A stretch of DNA of 64,000 nucleotides, taken from assembly GCA_019096065.1 (NCBI GenBank), contig JAGUCH010000007.1:3804501-3868500 (forward strand), written 5' to 3'. Numbering within the stretch: the first letter of the stretch is position 1; every line of letters starts with the position of its first letter. Shown here piece after piece: positions 57,154-64,000 of this stretch. The notes under the pieces are model-generated. The model ran no database searches, was not told the DNA's origin, and saw only the letters and a program-made list of their open reading frames with translations. A program made the position numbers and the translations under genes. Source of the DNA: Paracyclopina nana (lineage: Eukaryota; Arthropoda; Copepoda; Cyclopoida; Cyclopettidae).

Positions 57154-58028
57154 GGAATAGCTTTCAAAAGTACCAAAGCTTTATTTACTCAAGCTGACAA
57201 TGTTTTATAATTTGAATAATACAATGAGATCAGGTCTTCGGAATTCACTATATCCCTCTGTATCTCTTCTTTTCCGGGTTAATATGACCTTGTCTGTGAC
57301 CAGTACTTGTTCAAGCCTGGCCAAAATCCAATTCGGTGAATTCGGAAGGTGGGTATTTGCCCTTTGCCTAACTCGACAATTTCGGTTATTTCGGCGGGTC
57401 GCCATTAGCACCTTGCCGACGTCTATCACTATTGCCGCCGTTTCCGCCGTTTTTCGGAAAATACTCGATCGGCTTGGATGCAGTGGTGGCAATGTCTTGC
57501 CACTCGTCTTTGCATTGGCTAGATGTTCTGCCTGTAATTACAGAAAATACTTAGCGGGAATATTTGGGATTCAGTTTCCTTTCTTACCCGCCTTGTTGGC
57601 CTCTCTGCTCGATGCCCAAATGAGTGTTGGCCTCTCTGCTCGATGCCCAAACGGGTGGCCACTTCGTCAATTCCGGTGTTGTGGAACTGCCTGTAAACGC
57701 AGAGAATTGAAGTATTAGCGAGGTAATTTTCGGGTTTGATGGTATTTCCCTACGTCTGTACTCCTCGCGTGGCCTCGTGGCACTACTTGCCGGAAGCGGG
57801 TTTATCGCAGCTGACTACTCAGCCTTAGAATTCTCGTCTCGGTGCCAAACGGCTTTCGAGATTCAAAAAGTGGCGGGACTTTTTTGATGGCGTCACCTGA
57901 CGCGTAGCTTTGATCCAGCTTTCGAGAAGCCGGAGCCCGTCAAAAAAGTCCCAAGGGATGCAGCGATTCTAGAAGGTGTCACCTGACACGCAGCCTTATA
58001 TGCAGCTTTTATAATAAGCTACGGCTCA

Positions 58029-58307
58029 TGAAAAGAAGAGGCCTGAAGCTACTGGGTCTTCAGGTTATCTGCCTTAACCGCGGATATAGCCAAAGTCTTG
58101 AATAAGAACTTTGTACGAAAGTGTCGAATAAACGAAGCAACTTGTCGGTGTGGAAAAATAACATGAACTGACTATATTTTCAGTGGTAAGCTGACAAATA
58201 GTAAAGCTGACTTGACTGAGTAAACTGCAGAAGATACAGTTGAGTGTTGAGAGGCCTCCAGGTTGCGTGGTTGGAGCGCTAACGTAGCGATAGGACTTTT
58301 CCGATCA
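58029..58307 (-). repeat. LTR 2 (shared middle LTR)
   Basis: Same 279 bp as LTR 1 at an offset of 3,824 bp. On the minus strand it is followed directly by TGAGCCGTAGC; a TGGCGCC primer binding site is absent. Confidence 0.93.
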
Positions 58308-59447
58308 TTCCCCGCATTCAAGGAATCTTGAATCTTGTCCGAAAAGTCCAAAGTAAGCTCCCGAGTCTTGTGCCAAAGTCTTTGATGTAATTGTCAACCA
58401 GCATTGACGTGTTGGTCTCCATAGGCTTCATTTTGAACATGGGGTTGAGTGTGGTGCTCCTTTGAAAGTAATGGGACCATTGGATGATGATGGTTTTTAG
58501 GAGTGGAAGCCTTGGAATATTTGCTGGTGCGATTGACTGAGACTCTTCTTGGCAGTGCTCTCGGTGCTGATGGAGGCGTAGTTGCAGCCTTTGGTGGAGG
58601 CCTGCTTCTCTGGATTGGTTTGCCGTTTCTCGCTCACATCTGAGCTTAAATAGGTTGGGGATGGGAGCAATTTGTTATGCTTCCCCGCAATTACAAGTTC
58701 ATTGTAATTCCTTGTTACACAATTGCGACTACATTTCCTTTTCAAATTTCATTTAATAAGCCTGTTGCATGGGTTTCATTCCCCGCATACAGTGCATACA
58801 TCTTTCTACTTTGGTCGGTCGCTCACGTCTGAGCTTAAGGGGTTGTGGTGCCCGGACATCTCCGGATTTGCACCTTTTATCATCACTGGGTCCAGTGCAT
58901 TTTAGTTGAAAATCTCAACTTGGGAAACCCTGTTTAAATTCTTACTTCAGTTGAGAATCCATGTTTGAAAAAACTTCCGACTGAGCATCTTTTTACCAAA
59001 AGAGAGAGCATTTTTCAAATTTCGAACTTTTGACGACTTTTGCTTCAGCTGAAAGTCGGGTAGGATGTTTTTTCAGTCTCCATGTCAATGCCCTTTTTCA
59101 TTTGTAAGTAGGTGCATGCTTTCCAATTGGGATTCCCCGCGTATGAGGCCATTTATGTAAACATTGGCATTAAAAGCATGAAATTCTTACTTTAGTTGAG
59201 GATTCACGTCTGAAAAAGCTTCTGATTTGGCCTCTTTTATGACAAAAGTGAGCGCATTTTTTAAGCTTCGAACTTTTGTAGTCTTTTGCTTTAGCTGAAA
59301 GACTGGTAAGATGTTTTTTCCATCTTTGGGATCATGCTTTTCAATGCTTTTTAATCCAAGGTAGTCATTACCATAAAGCACTTTCTTGCTTAGTTTGGTC
59401 TCTCTTTGGGCCATTCACCATTCAGCTTAATTAGGCCTCTAATTTTG

Positions 59448-60977
59448 TCAAAGACATTGACCGAAAAAAAACCTTTTAATTTTAACTTTAGGTTTTGCCC
59501 CAAAATCCTGAATCTTGAGCCTTCTTTGGGGGCATAGGCTTTCTAACTGATCCAGCAAGTGCTCACCATCTTGAGACCAGTCTTGAGGCTGTTCTTTGTC
59601 TGCTAAAATTGATCTGCAGATCTCCGTTTCTTGATGTGAGATTTTTATGTTGCCCTCCAGGAGAGGCTCGACTTTTGTGATGCCTTTTTGGCTTATTTCA
59701 TGGGTTCCAAAGTCTTGGATCATCAGCCTTATTTGACCACCCATGCCCTTCAGGCTGTCCAAGTGCTTGTCAATCATGCCTGCCTTCTCTTTGTCTTGAC
59801 CTTGTTCTGTTGTGATAGGTCTCTCTGCTTGGCTTGTTTGCTCAGCGTTTGGCACTGCCAAGTCTTGCTCCAAGTCTGGAGCTAGCAGGGGCTCTTTTTT
59901 CATCACCAGATTCCCTTTCTCAGAGAGATTCTTGGCTGTGACATTGCAGTCTTCTGTCAAAGTCTTGACCATGTAACTGGACTTTGTGGGCAAGATGGCC
60001 TCTAAGTCCGGACTCTCTTTCAACTTAGAGTTGTAAATTCTCAAGAATTCTCTGTACCAGAAACGCTTTCGGAGTTTCAGTCTTGAAACTCTTTCCTTGA
60101 GGCACATAGCAGCCATTCTTTTTTCATCATCTTCCTTGATGAGTTCATCTGAGGAGTCTATTGCCTCTAGATCAGGCATGTCAAAGACCTTGCCTACTAA
60201 CTCGTCAAGTCGGTAGACATCTTCCCTTGCCTGCTTTGCAAGCGGCATCAGTTCAAGGATCCTTTTCTTCCATTGGGATTGGCCTAGCTTACGCCATCTG
60301 ACGTACATTTGTTCTAGGCTTTCACATTCAGCATTCATGCTGGCTACCACAGCTCTCCAGCTGTCTCCAGAGTCTTTTGGAGTGCTTGTTACCAAAGCTT
60401 GACTAGATCTGGCCTTCGACGTTGTTGCTTCTGGACTGCAAAGAGTCTCATCTGCTTCAACTAGCGAGTCCACACAGTTTGTAGACTTGTCCAATCTTTT
60501 TAAGGCATTTGATATGGGATCACCTAGGATCATTGTCATCGAGTCCTGACCAGTGATCTCTGATTCATCCTGGTTCTCTTTTTCATACTTGCTTAAGGTC
60601 CTGCTGAAATACTTGGACCAGAATTTTCTCCTTAGTTGGTGAATTTGTCCATCAAGTCTTATTCCTTCAGATTTTGGGTCATTTGGATTGACCTCATCAG
60701 CATTCCCATCTGAGATCATGGAATCTATGCTGATATTCAAGTGGAACATTGCACTGATCTCTCCTGCGAGTTTGTCAATGTCCTCTCTTGCCCGTGTCAC
60801 TTCGAGGACAAGTACTTCAATGTTCTCAACCCAATATTTTGGGCGCTTTTTCATCCACTTTAAGAACAACCCTTTAAGAGCTTGCATTTTAGCATCAGCT
60901 CTTTTGACAAAATCTTGCCAATTTTCAGGGCTAGAGCCCATGAGTGTGCTTGAAGCTTTTGCTGCCATAATAATCAT
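59448..60977 (-). CDS. Gag-like protein of the LTR element, copy 2
   Basis: 509 residues, the same frame as 55624-57153. I count 12 amino-acid differences between the copies, 10 of them in the first 110 residues (for example ALKWLYLKW against ALKGLFLKW, and ISDGSAEEV against ISDGNADEV). The remaining 400 residues differ at only two. Both frames are intact. Confidence 0.75.
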   Translation of the reverse strand: MIIMAAKASSTLMGSSPENWQDFVKRADAKMQALKGLFLKWMKKRPKYWVENIEVLVLEVTRAREDIDKLAGEISAMFHLNISIDSMISDGNADEVNPNDPKSEGIRLDGQIHQLRRKFWSKYFSRTLSKYEKENQDESEITGQDSMTMILGDPISNALKRLDKSTNCVDSLVEADETLCSPEATTSKARSSQALVTSTPKDSGDSWRAVVASMNAECESLEQMYVRWRKLGQSQWKKRILELMPLAKQAREDVYRLDELVGKVFDMPDLEAIDSSDELIKEDDEKRMAAMCLKERVSRLKLRKRFWYREFLRIYNSKLKESPDLEAILPTKSSYMVKTLTEDCNVTAKNLSEKGNLVMKKEPLLAPDLEQDLAVPNAEQTSQAERPITTEQGQDKEKAGMIDKHLDSLKGMGGQIRLMIQDFGTHEISQKGITKVEPLLEGNIKISHQETEICRSILADKEQPQDWSQDGEHLLDQLESLCPQRRLKIQDFGAKPKVKIKRFFFGQCL

Positions 60978-61637
60978 GGAATAGCTTTCAAAAGTACCAA
61001 AGCTTTATTTACTCAAGCTTACAATGTTTTATAATTTGAATAATACAATGAGATCAGGTCTTCGGAATTCACTATATCCCTCTGTATCTCTTCTTTTCCG
61101 GGTTAATATGACCTTGTCTGTGACCAGTACTTGTTCAAGCCTGGCCAAAATCCAATTCGGTGAATTCGGAAGGTGGGTATTTGCCCTTTGCCTAACTCGA
61201 CAATTTCGGTTATTTCGGCGGGTCGCCATTAGCACCTTGCCGACGTCTATCACTATTGCCGCCGTTTCCGCCGTTTTTCGGAAAATACTCGATCGGCTTG
61301 GATGCAGTGGTGGCAATGTCTTGCCACTCGTCTTTGCATTGGCTAGATGTTCTGCCTGTAATTACAGAAAATACTTAGCGGGAATATTTGGGATTCAGTT
61401 TCCTTTCTTACCCGCCTTGTTGGCCTCTCTGCTCGATGCCCAAATGAGTGTTGGCCTCTCTGCTCGATGCCCAAACGGGTGGCCACTTCGTCAATTCCGG
61501 TGTTGTGGAACTGCCTGTAAACGCAGAGAATTGAAGTATTAGCGAGGTAATTTTCGGGTTTGATGGTATTTCCCTACGTCTGTACTCCTCGCGTGGCCTC
61601 GTGGCACTACTTGCCGGAAGCGGGTTTATCGCAGCTG

Positions 61638-62500
61638 ACTACTCAGCCTTAGAATTCTCGTCTCGGTGCCAAACGGCTTTCGAGATTCAAAAAGTGGCGG
61701 GACTTTTTTGATGGCGTCACCTGACGCGTAGCTTTGATCCAGCTTTCGAGAAGCCGGAGCCCGTCAAAAAAGTCCCAAGGGATGCAGCGATTCTAGAAGG
61801 TGTCACCTGACACGCAGCCTTATATGCAGCTTTTATAATAAGCTACGGCTCATACAAGAATCGCCAAACGGCGTTCTTTTGACGCAAAACAGACGCTCAG
61901 AAGACTACGACTTAGTCTCTAAGCGTGGATGGCTCGCCCAGCGTCTCTCCTCGTAAACACGGGGGACAGCTTTTTAGGCGAAATATCGCGTCTGGCGGGC
62001 TTATTCACCAGCCAATCAGGCAGGACTTTTCCTGCCAAAAGCGTGAAAAATGTAACTCACTGTAACATTGCTGACTTCTCAGCCTTAGATTTTTCGCCTC
62101 GGTGCATAGCTGCTACCGGAAAATTCAAACGTTGGCGGGACTTTATTGATGGCGTCACCTGACGCGTAGCTTTGACCCAGCTTTCAAGAAGCCGGAGCTC
62201 GTCAAAAAAGTCCTCAGTAGCGATTCCAGAAGGTGTCACCTGACACGCAGCCTTATTGCAGCTTTTAAAATAAGCTACGGCTCATACAAGAATCGCAAAT
62301 GACAAAATGGCGTCCTTCTGACGCAAACAAGTGCTTGGAAGACTATGACTTAGTCTCCAAGCTTGGCTCGCCCAGCGTCTTTTCCCCGTAATCACGGGGG
62401 ACTGCTTTTAGGGCGAAAATCGCGTCTGGCGGGTTTAATACCGGCCAAAAGCGGAACGAACGCGTCGGGCAGGTCTGATTACCTGCCAAAAGCGTGATAA
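61638..62500 (-). repeat. Leader tandem repeat, two ~433 bp units
   Basis: The block from CAGCCTTAGAATTCTCG (61643) recurs as CAGCCTTAGATTTTTCG (62080). Both units share GATGGCGTCACCTGACGCG, GTGTCACCTGACACGCAGCC, AATAAGCTACGGCTCATAC and ACGGGGGAC, with about 85-90% identity by eye. Copy 1 of the internal region stops within the first unit at its LTR. Confidence 0.85.
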
Positions 62501-62577
62501 TAATGAGCTCAAATTTCCAACTATACCTCTGATCCAAGTATCAGGTGGGCCGAAACTCAAGGTCGCGGTTCTCCGGT

Positions 62578-62597
62578 CCTGAACACGTTGGGCGCCA
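62578..62597 (-). other. Primer binding site of the tandem LTR element
   Basis: On the minus strand, TGGCGCCCAACGTGTTCAGG directly follows the CA end of LTR 3. The TGGCGCC core is common in retroelement primer binding sites. This fixes the orientation. Confidence 0.88.
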
Positions 62598-62876
62598 TGA
62601 AAAGAAGAGGCCTGAAGCTACTGGGTCTTCAGGTTATCTGCCTTAACCGCGGATATAGCCAAAGTCTTGAATAAGAACTTTGTACGAAAGTGTCGAATAA
62701 ACGAAGCAACTTGTCGGTGTGGAAAAATAACATGAACTGACTATATTTTCAGTGGTAAGCTGACAAATAGTAAAGCTGACTTGACTGAGTAAACTGCAGA
62801 AGATACAGTTGAGTGTTGAGAGGCCTCCAGGTTGCGTGGTTGGAGCGCTAACGTAGCGATAGGACTTTTCCGATCA
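62598..62876 (-). repeat. LTR 3 (5' LTR of the array)
   Basis: 279 bp, matching LTRs 1 and 2 by eye. It is bordered by the primer binding site on one side and by the AATTA duplication on the other. Confidence 0.93.
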
Positions 62877-62881
62877 AATTA
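62877..62881. repeat. Target site duplication, right copy (AATTA)
   Basis: AATTA directly after LTR 3, matching 54200-54204. Confidence 0.9.
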
Positions 62882-63058
62882 TTACATTAAGCTCGAAGAT
62901 TGGTGGAAAAAAGGACTGATGGCCAATACGGTATATATTTACAAAGAAGGCAACTTCTCGATATCTTTTATAGTCTTTGAAATCAAACCCGTAGAATCCA
63001 GTTCCACAACGTGGATTAAATGTCAATAGAAGCCGTATTATCAAAACAAACCAATTAC
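62882..63058 (+). pseudogene. Stranded 3' coding segment of the Shisa-like gene
   Basis: Read in the frame set by 54200-54204, the flank continues without a stop for about 50 codons. It starts TTACATTAAGCTCGAAG (YIKLEDWWKKG) and has a possible GTATAT donor after 62933. An acceptor before 63030 (AATAG) would add a short Tyr/Gln/Pro tail ending near 63066. This segment probably encoded the original cytoplasmic tail before the insertion. The splice model is a guess. Confidence 0.45.
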
Positions 63059-63066
63059 CCAATTGT

Positions 63067-63503
63067 GAAAATGGCATTGAGCCAGCAGTTTATTACATTC
63101 CTGGACAGCAAGACGATGAAATGGCGAAAATGGTGGCAAAAATTCATAAGCCACCATCATTCTACATCTAGGCTACCGTTATTAGACGACCACTCAGATT
63201 ATATGTGTGAAGCGTTGACTCACATTTCACCTTAAATAAATGAGGCCTCAATTAAGCTTGCGATTCTCCACTTGAATTAAAAATTATTATCATTCTTCCT
63301 TATTTTGGGGATGAATTAGGATGAATGCTACTTGTTTGTTTTTCAAAGCAGAATCATCTAGAATGACCAAGCGGACTTGAATTGCGTTTGACGTCATTTA
63401 GGACAATTATCCACAAAATAGATAACGCTTCTCGCTTTGCTAAAAGTGAGATCCCATGTTTTGAAGGAATTATGATGGATCAAATCTAATCTTATCTAGC
63501 TAA
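63067..63503. other. Intergenic before the granulin-like gene
   Basis: AT-rich, with an open frame at 63020-63235 that I cannot relate to any family. AATAAATGA near 63235 may be the original poly(A) signal of the Shisa-like gene. Confidence 0.4.
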
Positions 63504-63510
63504 TATAAAA
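63504..63510 (+). promoter_or_regulatory. TATA box of the granulin-like gene
   Basis: TATAAAA about 35 bases upstream of an initiator-like TTCAGTG (63539-63545), which lies 20-odd bases before the ATG. The spacing is slightly long but reasonable for an arthropod core promoter. Confidence 0.6.
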
Positions 63511-63565
63511 TAGGCAGCACTGCCAAAGCCGCACCCAGTTCAGTGAAAAAATATTGCTGATCATC

Positions 63566-64000
63566 ATGACACTCTCCAGGATTGCAGCTACTCTAGTAGT
63601 ATCCTTTTTCATTGCTGCCTCAGCTTCTCCAAGCAAAAAGCTGTCTCCAACCTCATTACTATCAAGGGACTGTGATGGCCCAATATGCAATGGACAGTGC
63701 TGCCCTGAGGTGGATTTTGTTTGCTGCCCTGGAATCAACTTTTGTGCCTCATCAGTTGAAGAATGCCCCAGCTTCTATCAAAAAGCTGCCTTCCTCAAAT
63801 TGGTCAAAGGTGTAAAAGATGATTGCGAGGGTGGTACAAGTTGTCCTACTGGATGTTGCCCCTACCCTAACTATTACTGCTGTCCTGATGGTATATTCTG
63901 TGCCAGCACAGCTTTGACTTGCCCAGGTGGGAAAAAATCAAGCCACCTCAAACTAGAGGCAAAACGAAGCACAACCTCCTGTCCTGGCATGATTTGCAAT
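63566..64000 (+). CDS. Secreted granulin-like cysteine-rich protein (partial)
   Basis: The frame is open from the ATG at 63566 to the window end, 145 codons without a stop. Residues 1-20 are a signal peptide (LSRIAATLVVSFFIAASAS). Two complete Cys modules follow, CDGPICNGQCCPEVDFVCC and CEGGTSCPTGCCPYPNYYCC, each continuing PDG/PG-x-x-FCAS and C-P, and a third begins at the edge (SCPGMICN). The CC...CC spacing matches half-granulin units. Linkers between modules contain Lys/Arg (LEAKR), which could be processing sites. Granulins act as secreted growth or immune factors; here the function is open, and other Cys-rich secreted families are possible. Confidence 0.78.
   Translation, partial: MTLSRIAATLVVSFFIAASASPSKKLSPTSLLSRDCDGPICNGQCCPEVDFVCCPGINFCASSVEECPSFYQKAAFLKLVKGVKDDCEGGTSCPTGCCPYPNYYCCPDGIFCASTALTCPGGKKSSHLKLEAKRSTTSCPGMICN

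Larger units (their letters stand above)
54205..62876 (-). mobile_element. Tandem gag-only LTR retrotransposon (LTR-int-LTR-int-LTR)
   Basis: Three LTRs of 279 bp (62876-62598, 58307-58029, 54483-54205) separate two internal regions. All begin TGATCGG and end TTTTCA on the minus strand. The 5' internal region (62597-58308) starts with a primer binding site at once; the other (58028-54484) lacks it and 745 bp of leader. Each internal region has one 509-codon gag-like frame and no reverse transcriptase, integrase or protease, so the element would depend on enzymes from a relative. A purine run (TGCGGGGAA) precedes each downstream LTR. AATTA duplications at both outer ends show a single insertion event for the whole array. 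Confidence 0.92.

Noticed and set aside
57200-57718. 172-codon plus-strand frame, repeated at 61024-61542
   Set aside because: Antisense to the leader of the LTR element and identical in both copies only because the unit is duplicated; no recognisable feature.
54204-61852. Segmental tandem duplication of the Shisa-like gene end
   Set aside because: The repeated piece of the gene is in fact the LTR; TG...CA ends, a primer binding site and AATTA duplications explain the pattern better.
63020-63235. 71-codon frame after the LTR array
   Set aside because: No family features; it overlaps the probable old 3' end of the Shisa-like gene in another frame.
1-64000. CRISPR array, bacterial operon or rRNA gene
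   Set aside because: No regularly spaced short repeats with unique spacers; genes are split by introns; no rRNA core motifs seen.

Overview
The window is nuclear DNA from an invertebrate animal, most likely an arthropod. Genes are split by short introns (mostly 50-80 bp) with GT-AG borders. The gene set includes a Methuselah-type class B receptor, a receptor resembling CAPA/pyrokinin/neuromedin-U receptors, and a BEL/Pao retrotransposon. The cilium gene ARMC9 argues for a lineage that keeps cilia or flagellated sperm. I cannot name the species. All exon structures were built by hand from splice signals, reading phase and family knowledge; every spliced model closes in frame.

Layout. 1-4114: 5' part of a BEL/Pao LTR retrotransposon on the minus strand, its presumed LTR ending about 34 bp before the ATG of a lysosomal alpha-mannosidase (4148-7441, +). 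7458-8280 (-): class I phosphatidylinositol transfer protein, tail to tail with the mannosidase. 9363-10648 (+): membrane-anchored short-chain dehydrogenase whose catalytic Tyr is Phe. 12180-12878 (+): three-LIM-domain protein. 13327-15578 (+): Methuselah-like receptor. 16920-29994 (+): a 1,708-residue protein with 14 copies of a roughly 83-residue repeat I do not recognise; its 5.2 kb intron 12 holds nested repeats including a 1.65 kb palindrome. 30582-31802 (+): HDHD2-like HAD phosphatase. 31828-41255 (-): large acidic protein with two PH-like domains, tail to tail with HDHD2. 44767-46529 (+): peptide receptor. 47308-53550 (+): ARMC9. 53779-54253 (+): small Shisa/VOPP1-like membrane protein whose last coding exon is broken by a retrotransposon. 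54205-62876: that element, a tandem LTR-internal-LTR-internal-LTR insertion on the minus strand, flanked by the 5 bp duplication AATTA. 63566-64000 (+): start of a secreted granulin-like protein that runs off the window.

There is no operon-like functional cluster. The most unusual items are the 14-repeat gene built from symmetric phase-2 exons, the tandem gag-only LTR element that gives a host gene a new C-terminus, the active-site-altered dehydrogenase, and the palindrome with paired tRNA-like boxes inside the large intron.
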